NCBI RefSeq assembly: GCF_017349315.1
Contig: NZ_JAFMPP010000015.1
Location: 62,001 to 126,000, forward strand
Direction: 5' to 3'
DNA length: 64,000 bases
Origin: Jiella flava
GTDB lineage: Bacteria > Pseudomonadota > Alphaproteobacteria > Rhizobiales > Rhizobiaceae
Shown here: positions 53,236 to 62,415 of the stretch, one piece after another
How positions within the stretch are numbered: position 1 is the first letter of the stretch
How the letters are laid out: the number at the start of each line of letters is the position of its first letter
Translations under genes and position numbers: made by a program
The notes under the pieces: generated by a model
Told to the model about the DNA's origin: nothing
What the model saw: the letters and a program-made list of their open reading frames with translations, nothing else
Database searches by the model: none

Positions 53236-53704
53236 CCTGCAACGTAATGCATGTCGCAACGGCCTTGTCCGCTTTGATTTTCCATATCAATACGGGTAAT
53301 TAAACTCATGGTTGATATTATATATTTCTAGGCTTGAGTCAAGCTGGAAATCTAGGTTGTTTCGTCGTCAAGCCCTGTCGGCACTTTCTCTAAGGTCATG
53401 AATTTCCGTGGCGGTTCTAATCGAATGCAATCATTTACAAACCGATTAGCAATTCGGCGTGGCGTTGTTGCAATTTTGTCGTGTCCACGGCAGAGCCGAC
53501 GCGCAGGGGCGCACGACTTGACCCCAAAACTCTGAAGCGTCGAGAAGCATTTTTGTTGCGATCTTGTGGAAGTTTTTTGTCGCCTTCCATTTTGACTCTT
53601 TAATGGCGGGGTGATTTACCGTCCTTTTATCCCCTCACCCCTCACCCCTCACCCCTCACCCCTCACCCCTCACCCCTCACCCCTCACCCCTCACCCCTCA
53701 CCCC
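53236..53704. other. right part of the AT-rich island and heptamer repeat
   Basis: No gene is convincing here. CTAATCG (53417-53423) and CGATTAG (53443-53449) form a spaced inverted repeat. From about 53460 base composition gradually returns toward that of the host. The stretch ends in the heptamer array that begins at 53631. Confidence 0.45.
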
Positions 53705-53714
53705 TCACCCCTCC
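53631..53714. repeat. 12-copy CCCCTCA heptamer array (TGAGGGG on the minus strand)
   Basis: CCCCTCA is repeated 11 times without a mismatch and followed by a last unit CCCCTCC. The stop codon of maeB (minus strand) lies within the first minus-strand units, so the rest of the array is its 3' untranslated region. The G-rich strand is the maeB sense strand: runs of GGGG separated by TGA fit the pattern for G-quadruplexes. Such 7-bp arrays are prone to copy-number change. Confidence 0.97.
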
Positions 53715-56011
53715 AGGCCGATCGCCTGGGCTGTCGCGATCGCGGCCATGTTGACGACGCCGCGGGAGGTGACCGAGGGCGTCAAGACGTGGGCCGGGGA
53801 GGCCGCGCCGAGGAGGATCGGGCCGACATGCAGGGCGTCGGTCAGAGACTTCACCACATTGAGGGTGATGTTGGCCGCATCGAGGGTCGGGAAGATCAAG
53901 AGATTGGCTTCGCCGGCGAGCGTCGAATCCGGCATGGTGCGCTTGCGGATCGCCTCCGACAGGGCGCTGTCGCCATGCATCTCGCCGTCGATCTCGAGAT
54001 TTGGCATCTCGGCGTGGATCATTTCCAGCGCCTTGCGCAGCTTGATCGTGTCGCTTGTGTCGTCGCTGCCGAAATTCGAATGCGAGACGAGGGCGGCCTT
54101 TGGATCGATGCCGAAGCGCCGCAGCTCGGCGGCGGCAAGCCGGGTCATCTCAGCCAGTTCCTCGGCGCTCGGATCGCGCTGAACGTAGGTGTCGACAAAG
54201 AACTTCGTCATATCCTGCATGATCAAAAGGCTCATGGCGGCGAGCTTCTTCACTCCCCGGCGCATGCCGATCACCTGCGAGATGTCGCGCACATGGCGGG
54301 GGAAACGGCCTTCGAGGCCGCAGATCAGGCTGTCGGCCTCGCCGCGGGCGACGGCCACGGCGCCGATCACCGTGGTGTTGGTGCGCATCACCGTGCGGGC
54401 CGTATCGGGGCTGACGCCCTTGCGCCCGACCTTTTGGAAATAGTGGTCGACATAGTCGCGATAGCGCGGGTCGTCTTCCGGGTTGATGACCTCGAAATCC
54501 GTGCCGGGGCGGATTTTGAGGCCGTAGCGCTCGAGCCGGCTCGCCAGCACGTTGGGGCGGCCGATCAGGATCGGCACGCAGACCTTCTCCTCCATCAGCA
54601 CTTGGGCGGCCCGCAGCACCCGCTCGTCCTCGCCATCGGAAAAGATCACCCGCTTGCCGGCGTTGCGGGCAATCTGGAAGATCGGCTTCATGATCATGCC
54701 GGAGCGGAAGACGAAGCGGTTCAGCTTCTCGACATAGGCGTCCATGTCGGTGATCGGCCGGTTGGCGACGCCGTCCTTTTCAGCCGCCTTGGCGACCGCC
54801 GGGGCGATCTTCAGGATCAGCCGCGGATCGAAGGGCGAGGGGATCAGATAGTCCGGTCCGAACACCGGCGTCTCGCTGCCATAGGCCTTGGCCGCGACTT
54901 CAGAGACTTCCTCGCGGGCGAGCTCGGCGATCGCATCGGTCGCCGCCTGCTTCATGCCCTCCGTGATGCCGGTGGCGCCGCAATCGAGCGCGCCGCGAAA
55001 GATGTAGGGAAAGCAGAGGACGTTGTTGACCTGGTTCGGAAAGTCCGAGCGGCCGGTGCAGATCATCGCGTCGGGGCGAACCTTGCGGGCGAGATCCGGC
55101 ATGATCTCCGGCACCGGATTGGCGAGTGCCAGGATCAGCGGCTTGTCGGCCATCTTTTCCAGGTATTCCGGCTTCAGGACGCCGCCGGCGGACAGGCCGA
55201 GGAAGATATCGGCGCCTTCGCAGGCCTCTTCCAGGGTGCGCAGCTCCGTGTCGCGCGCATAAACGTCCTTCCACCGGTCCATGGCGACCGTGCGGCCCTT
55301 ATAGACGAGGCCGTCCTTATCGGTGACGAGAATGTTTTCGAGCTTGGCGCCGAGCGAGACGAGGAGATTGAGGCAGGCAAGCGCCGCCGCGCCCGCGCCG
55401 GACGCGATGATCTTCGCCTCCTCCAACGATTTGCCGGCGAGCCGCAGCCCGTTGCGCACCGCCGCTGCGGCGATGATCGCGGTGCCGTGCTGGTCGTCGT
55501 GGAAGACCGGGATCGCCATGTCCCGGCGCAGCCGCGCCTCAATCTCGAAACATTCCGGCGACTTGACGTCTTCGAGATTGATGCCGCCGAAGGTCGGCTC
55601 CAGCGCCGCGACGACTTGGCAGAAATGGTCGATCTCATAGGCGTCGACCTCGATGTCGAAGACGTCGATATCGGCGAATTTCTTGAACAGGACGGCCTTG
55701 CCCTCCATCACCGGCTTGGAGGCCAGCGGTCCGATATTGCCGAGGCCGAGGACGGCGGTGCCGTTGGAAATCACCGCGACGAGATTGGCGCGGCTGGTGT
55801 AGTCGGCGGCCAGCCCCGGCTCGCGGGCGATTTCGAGGCACGGCGCGGCGACGCCGGGCGAATAGGCGAGGGCGAGATCGCGCTGGTTGCCAAGCGGCTT
55901 GGTGGCGTGAATGGCGAGCTTGCCGGGTTTTGGATAGCGGTGGAAGAACAGCGCCTGCTCGTCGAGATCACTGGTCTTCGATTCGCCGTCCAGGTATGGA
56001 TGGGGGGCCAT
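53705..56011 (-). CDS. maeB: NADP-dependent malic enzyme with phosphotransacetylase-like domain
   Basis: The enzyme oxidatively decarboxylates malate to pyruvate with NADP+. The 768-residue protein is the long MaeB type. The malic domain covers about residues 1-430, with [55 protein letters not shown] and [15 protein letters not shown] phosphotransacetylase-like domain follows, about 440-768, and is thought to be regulatory. The stop codon falls inside the heptamer repeat. It is divergent from the LpxH-like gene, with a TTAA-N7-TTAA site between them. Confidence 0.96.
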   Translation of the reverse strand: MAPHPYLDGESKTSDLDEQALFFHRYPKPGKLAIHATKPLGNQRDLALAYSPGVAAPCLEIAREPGLAADYTSRANLVAVISNGTAVLGLGNIGPLASKPVMEGKAVLFKKFADIDVFDIEVDAYEIDHFCQVVAALEPTFGGINLEDVKSPECFEIEARLRRDMAIPVFHDDQHGTAIIAAAAVRNGLRLAGKSLEEAKIIASGAGAAALACLNLLVSLGAKLENILVTDKDGLVYKGRTVAMDRWKDVYARDTELRTLEEACEGADIFLGLSAGGVLKPEYLEKMADKPLILALANPVPEIMPDLARKVRPDAMICTGRSDFPNQVNNVLCFPYIFRGALDCGATGITEGMKQAATDAIAELAREEVSEVAAKAYGSETPVFGPDYLIPSPFDPRLILKIAPAVAKAAEKDGVANRPITDMDAYVEKLNRFVFRSGMIMKPIFQIARNAGKRVIFSDGEDERVLRAAQVLMEEKVCVPILIGRPNVLASRLERYGLKIRPGTDFEVINPEDDPRYRDYVDHYFQKVGRKGVSPDTARTVMRTNTTVIGAVAVARGEADSLICGLEGRFPRHVRDISQVIGMRRGVKKLAAMSLLIMQDMTKFFVDTYVQRDPSAEELAEMTRLAAAELRRFGIDPKAALVSHSNFGSDDTSDTIKLRKALEMIHAEMPNLEIDGEMHGDSALSEAIRKRTMPDSTLAGEANLLIFPTLDAANITLNVVKSLTDALHVGPILLGAASPAHVLTPSVTSRGVVNMAAIATAQAIGLEG

Positions 56012-56064
56012 CAGTTATCCTTACGTGATCGCATCTGCGCCCGGCGGGCTCGTTCACGCTCGTC

Positions 56065-56079
56065 TTAACCGGTCGTTAA
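56065..56079. promoter_or_regulatory. CtrA-like site TTAA-N7-TTAA
   Basis: TTAACCGGTCGTTAA matches the gapped CtrA consensus exactly on both half sites. It lies between the divergent maeB and LpxH-like genes. CtrA is the cell-cycle master regulator of alphaproteobacteria. Actual binding is inference. Confidence 0.5.
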
Positions 56080-56210
56080 AGGAGGGAAAACTCTCTTCAC
56101 CGCGAAAATCCCCTGCCGGTTTTGGGGCGCGTCACATGAATGCAATGCGCATGGGGCATTGGCAACGTAGCATCAGATAGGCGGACAATTGTAGCGCGAG
56201 GCTGCAGACC

Positions 56211-57047
56211 ATGACTGACGAGGCGGCGACACGTCATTTCCGGACGCTGTTCATTTCCGATACCCATCTCGGCGCCAAGGCGTCGCAGGCCGAAATGCTG
56301 ATCGACTTCTTGCGGTACCACGACGCGGAAAAGGTCTATCTGGTCGGCGATATCGTTGACGGTTGGCGGCTGAAGCGCTCGTGGAACTGGCCCCAGAGCC
56401 ACAATGACGTCGTCCAGAAACTCCTGCGCAAGGCCCGCAAGGGGTCGACGATCATCTATATTCCAGGCAATCACGACGAATTCCTGCGCGATTTTACCGG
56501 CCGCCATTTTGGCGGCGTCGAGGTGAAGCTCAACGATGTGCATGAGACCGCCGACGGCCGGCGCTTCCTTGTCATGCATGGCGATGAATTCGATGTCGTG
56601 GTGCGCAATGCTCGGATTATCGCCTATCTCGGCGACTGGGCCTATGACGCGGCGATCGCCATCAATCTGGTGTTCAACACCATCCGTCGCCGGCTTGGCT
56701 TTCCCTATTGGTCATTCTCTTCCTGGGCGAAGCTGAAGGTCAAGAATGCGGTAAACTTCATCGGGGCGTTCGAAAAAGCCCTGGCCGAAGAGGCCCACCG
56801 CATGGGCTGCGATGGCGTCATCTGCGGACATATCCATCACGCGCAGCTGGCGGAGTTCGGCGATGTCAGCTATGTCAACACGGGTGATTGGGTCGAGAGC
56901 TGCACGGCGATCGCCGAGCGCTATGACGGCTCCTTCGAGCTCATTCGCTGGAGCGAGGTTGTCCGGACCCATGATCACAAGAAAGCGGCCGCTCCCCGCA
57001 TCGTGCCTGAGCAAGCGCAGATCGTGCGCCCGACCGAGGCAGCCTGA
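56211..57047 (+). CDS. LpxH-like UDP-2,3-diacylglucosamine diphosphatase family phosphoesterase
   Basis: A 278-residue calcineurin-like metallophosphoesterase of the LpxH/COG2908 group. The dinuclear metal motifs are present: FISDTHLG, VYLVGDIVDGW, IYIPGNHDEFLRDF, FLVMHGDEFD and GVICGHIHHAQLAEFG. It is longer than E. coli LpxH (about 240) by a C-terminal extension. Alphaproteobacteria commonly use LpxI for the lipid A step, so this may act on another envelope substrate. It is directly followed by a GT4 glycosyltransferase with no gap, which suggests a shared glycolipid pathway. Confidence 0.88.
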   Translation: MTDEAATRHFRTLFISDTHLGAKASQAEMLIDFLRYHDAEKVYLVGDIVDGWRLKRSWNWPQSHNDVVQKLLRKARKGSTIIYIPGNHDEFLRDFTGRHFGGVEVKLNDVHETADGRRFLVMHGDEFDVVVRNARIIAYLGDWAYDAAIAINLVFNTIRRRLGFPYWSFSSWAKLKVKNAVNFIGAFEKALAEEAHRMGCDGVICGHIHHAQLAEFGDVSYVNTGDWVESCTAIAERYDGSFELIRWSEVVRTHDHKKAAAPRIVPEQAQIVRPTEAA

Positions 57048-58091
57048 ATGCAGAAAATTCTGATTGTGACCGATGCCTGGCATCCGCAGATCAATGGTGT
57101 GGTGCGGACCCTGGCAAGTCTGGTCCGCGAACTCAGGGATCGGGGTTTTGAGGTCAAAGTCGTCGGACCGCAGGATTTTCGGACCGTTCCCTGCCCGACG
57201 TATCCGGAAATTCGCCTGGCTTTGACCGGCAACCGGGGCATGGCGCGGTTGATGGATGCCTTCAATCCCGATGCAATCCATATTGCAACGGAAGGGCCGC
57301 TCGGCCTTGCCGCGCGCCGGGCCTGTGTGCGGCGCGGCATCGGCTTTACCACCAGTCTGCACACTCGCTTTCCGGAATATCTGCGCAAGCGCGCACCGAT
57401 TCCAGAGCGGCTGACCTACAAAGTGCTTCGGTGGTTCCACGGCGCCGCAACGGCATGTCTGGTGCCGACCGAATCGATGCGCCGGCAATTGGAGCCGATG
57501 GGGTTCCGCAATCTCGTCACCTGGACCCGGGGCATCGATCGCGACATCTTCCGGCCGAGCGAGCCGATCGCGCTGAATCTGCCGCGGCCGATCTTCCTGA
57601 CCGTCTCACGGCTGGCCCCGGAAAAGAACGTCGAGGGCTTTCTCGATCTCGATCTGCCCGGTTCCAAGCTGGTGGTCGGCGACGGGCCGTCGATGGCCAG
57701 CCTCGTCGCGCGCTATCCCGACGCGCATTTCGCCGGCCTGCAGACGGGCGACGCGCTCGCCCGCTATTATTCCTCCGCCGACGTCTTCGTCTTTCCCTCA
57801 AAGACCGACACATTCGGCAATGTGTTGATCGAAGCGCTGGCCTGCGGCGTGCCGCTTGCGGCCTTTCCGGAGCCTGGTCCGAACGACGTGATCGCCGATT
57901 CCGGCGCGGGGGTGATTTCCGAAGATCTGCGCGAGGCTTGCCTGCGGGCGCTTTTGCTCGACCGCGAGGCCGCGATCTGTCGCTCCCACGCCTATAACTG
58001 GGAAGCCTGCGCCGATATCTTCCTCGGCCATGCGTTTGGGACGATCAGCCGGGGTGAGCCGACCATCACCCACGCATCGCTGGCGGCCTGA
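57048..58091 (+). CDS. glycosyltransferase family 4 protein
   Basis: A 347-residue GT-B fold glycosyltransferase of family GT4, related to bacterial glycolipid mannosyl-/glucosyltransferases. The N-terminal domain begins ILIVTDAWHPQINGVVRTL, and SLHTRFPEYLRKR follows mid-domain. The nucleotide-sugar domain has FLTVSRLAPEKNVEGFL, VVGDGPSMASL and the terminal EX7E-like DTFGNVLIEALACGVPLAA. It starts in the codon after the LpxH-like stop, so the two are coupled. Donor and acceptor are unknown; a membrane glycolipid is likely. Confidence 0.9.
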   Translation: MQKILIVTDAWHPQINGVVRTLASLVRELRDRGFEVKVVGPQDFRTVPCPTYPEIRLALTGNRGMARLMDAFNPDAIHIATEGPLGLAARRACVRRGIGFTTSLHTRFPEYLRKRAPIPERLTYKVLRWFHGAATACLVPTESMRRQLEPMGFRNLVTWTRGIDRDIFRPSEPIALNLPRPIFLTVSRLAPEKNVEGFLDLDLPGSKLVVGDGPSMASLVARYPDAHFAGLQTGDALARYYSSADVFVFPSKTDTFGNVLIEALACGVPLAAFPEPGPNDVIADSGAGVISEDLREACLRALLLDREAAICRSHAYNWEACADIFLGHAFGTISRGEPTITHASLAA

Positions 58092-58133
58092 TCGTCGGCG
58101 CATCCGGCGCCGACGGATTGTTCCCCGCCGATC

Positions 58134-59483
58134 TTAACCCGCCGGATTGAGCAGATGGCGCTCCAGGAGGGTGTGATCGGCGATGACCCGGGCCGCATAG
58201 GCCCGCGCCGTTTCGATCAGCGCCTCGCCGGAATCGATGATGCGCGAGGCGATCGCCGTTTCGAAGGCGGTGGATCGGTGGTCGCTTCGGGCATGAGCGA
58301 GCGCCAGCGTTTCGCCGCAGACCTCGACATATTGTTTCAGCCGTTTGCCCGGCTTGTCGCCGAGGCAGATCTCCTCTGGGTCGAGACTGTAGCGGGCATG
58401 ATGGCGTGAGCGCACCAGCCACTGCGCGCCATTCCAGGACACGGCGTCGAGCAAGAGATCCGGCTCGCGCTGCATCAGCCGCTGCAGATCGACGGTCAGA
58501 TGCGCCGGCGACAGCCGATTGCGCGGATCAATTTCGGCGAAGTGGGTCAGCGGCGCGGCGGCTCGCTGTTGCTTGACTTCGACGACGTGGCACAGGGAAA
58601 GCTCCGCTTCGGTCGAGGCACCCCGCGGCCCGACAAGCAGATAATAGCGCTCGACATTGACGGAGCCGGTGCCGGCGCCGAGACGCTCGACAATGTCGAG
58701 GATTTCGTCGTCGACATAGGGACGGAACTCCGACTGGATCGTCGCGTGGCGGGCCGCATCGAGCCGCTTGTAGCGGCCGGGCCGATCGCGAAAGCAGAGC
58801 CCTGCGGGCGCGACGTGAACCGCCTTGCCGAGCGTGCTCTTGGTATAGAATTTCTTGCCGCCGATCGAGCGTTTGCGCGCCTTCTTCAGCCCCTTGGCGA
58901 GGACATGGTGTTTGGCAAATCCGGAGCGGACGGAGCGGCGCAGACGGGGGTTTTCCGCAATCGCCTCGACCGTCTCGCGATAGGCTTCCAGAAACCCTCG
59001 CGCGGCCCTGGTCTCATGCTTGTCCGACGGCGCTTGAAGGCCGGAAAGATCGTCGAATTCGTCGGTCTCGTAGCGGCCGTCGAGAATTCCGTGCGCATAA
59101 TGGCAGGCGAGGAAAATACTCGTCACGAACCGCGCCAGATCCCAGGCCGCATGGCCGATGCAGGCATCGTCGAAATCATTCGGCACAAACACCACCAGCC
59201 CGCCATGGGAGCCTTTTTCGGTGACGAAGCCGAAATTTGCCATATGGCAATCGCCGATGATCGCGGTTGGTTTGACCCAGCGGGTGAATCCGTGCGGCAA
59301 GGACAGCACGCCCTGCTTCAGATCGGTGTAGAAGATCTGGGCCGAGCCGCGAAAGAAATGAAATGGATTGGAGGCCATCTTGCGATGCTTGCGCCCCAAC
59401 GCGTCGCGTCCGGGGCGGGCGCCGTCGATCCGTTCGAGTTCGTCGGCAATGAGCGCGAGGCGGTGATCGTCGGTCTGGTCCAT
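58134..59483 (-). CDS. DUF2252 domain-containing protein
   Basis: A 449-residue protein of the DUF2252 family (COG4320), which is distantly related to aminoglycoside phosphotransferase-like kinases. The motifs FFRGSAQIFYTDL, IIGDCHMANFGFV (a GDxHxxNFG signature), VFVPNDFDDACIGHAAWDLARF and SVNVERYYLLVGP are well kept. ATG 59483 has AGGTG upstream; a GTG three codons earlier is in frame. The gene converges on the GT4 gene. Substrate and function are unknown. Confidence 0.9.
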   Translation of the reverse strand: MDQTDDHRLALIADELERIDGARPGRDALGRKHRKMASNPFHFFRGSAQIFYTDLKQGVLSLPHGFTRWVKPTAIIGDCHMANFGFVTEKGSHGGLVVFVPNDFDDACIGHAAWDLARFVTSIFLACHYAHGILDGRYETDEFDDLSGLQAPSDKHETRAARGFLEAYRETVEAIAENPRLRRSVRSGFAKHHVLAKGLKKARKRSIGGKKFYTKSTLGKAVHVAPAGLCFRDRPGRYKRLDAARHATIQSEFRPYVDDEILDIVERLGAGTGSVNVERYYLLVGPRGASTEAELSLCHVVEVKQQRAAAPLTHFAEIDPRNRLSPAHLTVDLQRLMQREPDLLLDAVSWNGAQWLVRSRHHARYSLDPEEICLGDKPGKRLKQYVEVCGETLALAHARSDHRSTAFETAIASRIIDSGEALIETARAYAARVIADHTLLERHLLNPAG

Positions 59484-59768
59484 GCGCCACACCTAAATCC
59501 CGGCGGGGGCGTGGCAAGATCCGTGTGACGATGTCGCAGGCTGGCGGCATGGAGGCGAGGCGGCCTGGCGGGCGGCAACGCGCGCCGGTCTCAAGGCACG
59601 GTCGCCCGGCTGCCGACGCGCTGGAAATGGGGGCGTGGCGCCGTGGTCAGCCCGTCTCCAGCCAGATCTGAAAAATTGCCGGGTGATGGCCGCCGCCGAC
59701 CGTCTGTTCGCGGCATTAAGGCAGCGCGAGGCGGGATCGCGGCCCATGGCGCAAAGGGGTGAGAGCCG

Positions 59769-60386
59769 ATGATCGCACTGTGTCGGACTTTATGGTTCGT
59801 GCTGGTGGCTGCGGGGGTGGCTGCGCTGCTGTTCGTCCCGGCAAGCTTTGCCGCCGAGGCGAGCCTTGACGATTGGCGGGCGGGGCCGGCGAGCGACGCG
59901 GTGATGGAGATCGGCCAGCGCTTCGATTGCATCGGTGCGGAATGCCCGGCGGACCTGTCCTGTCTCTACGCTCTGGCGCCGCCGCGGCCGCCGGGCTCCT
60001 GGCCGATCGACACCGCCTTCATGCTTGATCCCAAACGCATGCCGTGGTCGGATCTTGAGGTTTGGCTGGTGCAAAAGGCCAAGGCCCTGCGCGCCGATCT
60101 TGCCGACGATCCGCTGGTGCGGCGCGAGCATTTCGTCAAACGCACCGAGCCTGCGGCCGTCACGTGGCCAAGCGGGCAATTCGTCACCCGCACCTACGGC
60201 CTTGCCACCAAGATGCGCCGCTATGACCTTCCCCTGTTCTTGTGGAGCGTGAAGGGACGGCTGCGCGTGATGTTCTGTATTCAACCGCCGGCAAGCGAGG
60301 CGACGCGGGGCGCTCGGCCGGTGACCGACCGGCTGCTCGCCTATTTGCGTCGTAACGACGGCAAGGAGGACAACAGCCCGGAGTGA
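59769..60386 (+). CDS. exported protein of unknown function
   Basis: I do not recognise this 205-residue protein. A signal peptide is clear (residues 1-28, LWFVLVAAGVAALLFVPASF then AA). The mature part has four cysteines, three close together (RFDCIGAECPADLSCLY) and one late (RVMFCIQ), which suggests disulfides in the periplasm. The ribosome binding site GGGGTGAGA is strong. It begins a run of small exported proteins that continues to 62306. No enzymatic motif is evident. Confidence 0.78.
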   Translation: MIALCRTLWFVLVAAGVAALLFVPASFAAEASLDDWRAGPASDAVMEIGQRFDCIGAECPADLSCLYALAPPRPPGSWPIDTAFMLDPKRMPWSDLEVWLVQKAKALRADLADDPLVRREHFVKRTEPAAVTWPSGQFVTRTYGLATKMRRYDLPLFLWSVKGRLRVMFCIQPPASEATRGARPVTDRLLAYLRRNDGKEDNSPE

Positions 60387-60871
60387 CGGCTCGGCGCTCG
60401 CCCGGGCGCGCTGCCCCAGCTACGGGCATGACCGGTTTGGGCCTCCTCAGTCGCGCTCCAGGGCCGATGACGATCGCCGGGCGGCTGGCTGTGTGTCTAA
60501 TCGGTCGGACTGGGCCGGTGGAGCCGATCCGGCTGCCTTTTGGCAAAGCCGCTTGGATCGCGCGCTCTGGGGCAAGGCAAGGGTCGTGCTGTCGCCGCGC
60601 CCTCGCCGCTGCGGCTTGGCGGCAGCGGCGGGCTCTGCCTTTGACGCCCCATGATCTCGCAGCGGAAGCTGCGGGCGAAGCGTCTGTGTGTCCTGGATAC
60701 CAAAATTTCGGCGCCGTGCCTGTGCGTGTTCCCCACGGTTGCTTTGAGGGCGGACGGGACGGACGGGCCGGCACCCGCCCCGCTGCAACATGACGGGAGC
60801 GTGAGTTTTTCTGGCGCAACCCTTACCGGCACGGGCGCGTTGGTGTGCAAAACACCACCACCGAGGCTTCG
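60387..60871. other. 485-bp intergenic region
   Basis: No convincing gene is seen. Composition is GC-rich. GGTGT and ACACC (about 60841-60856) form a short hairpin ahead of the next gene. The region presumably carries the promoter of the lipoprotein gene at 60872. Confidence 0.35.
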
Positions 60872-61030
60872 ATGCGCCGAATAGGTCCGCTTCTCATTCT
60901 CGCCGTTCTTCTCCTCAGCGCCTGCGTTGCCGGCGGCGGGGTGCCGGACAGGGGCGCGGCGCAGCCGCCCTCCGACTTTGAGCGCGCAACCCCATCCGGC
61001 GGTCTTGTGCCCGGTCAAATCCCAAAATGA
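60872..61030 (+). CDS. very small lipoprotein with C-terminal VPGQ tag
   Basis: A 52-residue predicted lipoprotein. The signal RRIGPLLILAVLLLSAC ends in a lipobox LSAC; the mature part is only about 35 residues. It closes with TPSGGLVPGQIPK, almost the same as the end of the next gene's product (TPSAGIVPGQEPR). ATG 60872 has GAGG at good spacing. Function is unknown. Confidence 0.65.
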   Translation: MRRIGPLLILAVLLLSACVAGGGVPDRGAAQPPSDFERATPSGGLVPGQIPK

Positions 61031-61103
61031 GCGCGTTCTGCCGTGATCAGGTGATCTTGGAGCCGACCGATGCTGGATCGCTCCGTTCGAAAGGCCCGAG
61101 CCA

Positions 61104-61445
61104 ATGATCTCTCCTCCTCTGACCGCTCTGAGCGCCGCGACCGTTCTGGCCGCTTTCGCCGTGGCTTTTGCCCCGGCACATGTTGCGCATGCGCAGGATG
61201 ACGGCGCGCGCGACCGGGGCGCCGGGGTCATCCTCTCCGAGCGCGAACGCGAGGCGGCCTATCCCGTCCAGCTCCCCAATGGCCGCATCGTCTATCGCAC
61301 TGGCTCGAACGGCATCCCATGGCTGTTCGGGATCGGCGGGGTCTATGGCAAGGCCTCGGCGATTCCGCTGATCAATGGTCGCACGCCGTCGATCCTTGCC
61401 TCGACGCCGTCCGCCGGCATCGTGCCGGGGCAGGAGCCGCGTTGA
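61104..61445 (+). CDS. small exported protein with C-terminal VPGQ tag
   Basis: A 113-residue predicted periplasmic protein. The signal peptide covers residues 1-30 (ending AHVAHA). The mature part has a Tyr/Pro/Gly-rich core (YPVQLPNGRIVYRTGSNG, then LFGIGGVYGKASAIPLI) and closes with TPSAGIVPGQEPR, the same C-terminal motif as the small lipoprotein upstream. No family is recognised. The shared tail suggests that both proteins bind the same partner or are sorted in the same way. Confidence 0.68.
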   Translation: MISPPLTALSAATVLAAFAVAFAPAHVAHAQDDGARDRGAGVILSEREREAAYPVQLPNGRIVYRTGSNGIPWLFGIGGVYGKASAIPLINGRTPSILASTPSAGIVPGQEPR

Positions 61446-61896
61446 GGCAGGGCGTGCCCCGGAAGGCGCAGTGTGCCCCTCGGTTCCGCGCTGCCCGAGG
61501 CCGCCTCCGGGGAAAGTAGAAGCCTTCGCCGGACATTAAAGGTCTTTTATCAACACAGTCCGACGTCGACATCCGGGCGGGCGACGGATCGGGGCAATTG
61601 TTTGTCGACGCTGCACTCGTTGACTGGATTGCCGGCGACCCGATCATGCGGCTTGCCGCCACAGGCGGGGAACCGTGGAGTCTGCGGCGGAGCGGCGTGT
61701 CCGGCAGCGTTTGAGGTTTGGCGGGCAATTCGATCGGCACCAATCGGATTGCGCAGGGAGCCGTGTTGCGAGGCGCAAGCGCGCCATGCGTCCGACAGAG
61801 CGCACAAAGAATACGCGATCTGACCGGGTCTAAGCATCGTGTTTGCCGAAAATCGACACCGATTTTCCGGCCGATGCTGCAAAAACCAACAAACGG
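61446..61896. other. 451-bp intergenic region with repeat copy 2
   Basis: No convincing gene is seen. The second copy of the dispersed palindromic repeat is at 61836-61870, just ahead of the micro-lipoprotein at 61897. Confidence 0.4.
61836..61870 (-). repeat. dispersed palindromic intergenic repeat, copy 2
   Basis: Read on the minus strand this is CGGAAAATCGG, then TG, TCGATTTTCGGCAAACACGAT. It matches copy 1 at 38166-38200 except for a few changes, in the opposite orientation. Confidence 0.75.
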
Positions 61897-62025
61897 ATGA
61901 ACATTCTCCTTTCGGTCAGCCTTTTCGTTGCGAGCCGCGCGCTCGCCGGCTGCGCTCCCAGTGCCGACACAGCTGTCCGAATGGCCTCGTCGGGCAGCCT
62001 GGCCCAGAGTCAGGCCGGATCTTGA
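61897..62025 (+). CDS. possible micro-lipoprotein
   Basis: A 42-residue frame with a signal-like start (NILLSVSLFVASRALAGC) and a lipobox LAGC; the mature part is about 25 residues rich in Ala and Ser. No family is known. The short length and a weak ribosome binding site leave doubt. Its support is the lipobox and its place in a run of small exported proteins. Confidence 0.4.
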   Translation: MNILLSVSLFVASRALAGCAPSADTAVRMASSGSLAQSQAGS

Positions 62026-62168
62026 CGCCCCTCCGTCTCTCATCAGCCCCGCAGGATTGGTCGGACTCCTGAACAAGTTTGGCGATGGTCTTGGTTCTGC
62101 CTTGCTCAAATGGTGAGAGACCGGACCCGTGTTCAACGCTTACTCCAGCCGTTCGAAGGGAATCGTTC

Positions 62169-62306
62169 TTGCCCCGTCTTCTTTGCCTCGCCGGTCTGCT
62201 TGTGTCGTTGGTCGCTTTGCCGGCTTGCGCGACCAAGCCGGTCAACGATCCTGGCGGCAAATGGGCGAAACAGGCCGAAAGTCTCGACAACTCCCTGTTC
62301 CAATAG
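62169..62306 (+). CDS. micro-lipoprotein with TTG start
   Basis: A 45-residue predicted lipoprotein starting with TTG at 62169 behind AAGGGA at good spacing. The signal PRLLCLAGLLVSLVALPAC ends in a lipobox LPAC. The mature part is short and charged (ATKPVNDPGGKWAKQAESL, then DNSLFQ). An ATG-started longer frame is open, but it would place the signal peptide in the middle. Function is unknown. It converges on the YifB-like gene. Confidence 0.5.
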   Translation: MPRLLCLAGLLVSLVALPACATKPVNDPGGKWAKQAESLDNSLFQ

Positions 62307-62415
62307 GTTTTGACGCGGCGCTTTGGGCGCTCGACAGTTTGAACTGCGATCAAGCCGTCGCCATTGGAGCGGCTCTCCATTCACCGCTGCTGCTTTCGAC
62401 GATGGGGCCTTCGTC

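Noticed and set aside
53631-53714. CRISPR-like array
   Set aside because: The unit is only 7 bp with no spacers, so it is a simple tandem repeat.
53789-56068. 759-codon plus-strand frame opposite maeB
   Set aside because: Shadow of maeB; no family features.
60497-61231. Minus-strand frame across the gap between 60387 and 60871
   Set aside because: It spans two plus-strand signal-peptide genes and shows no family features or start site.
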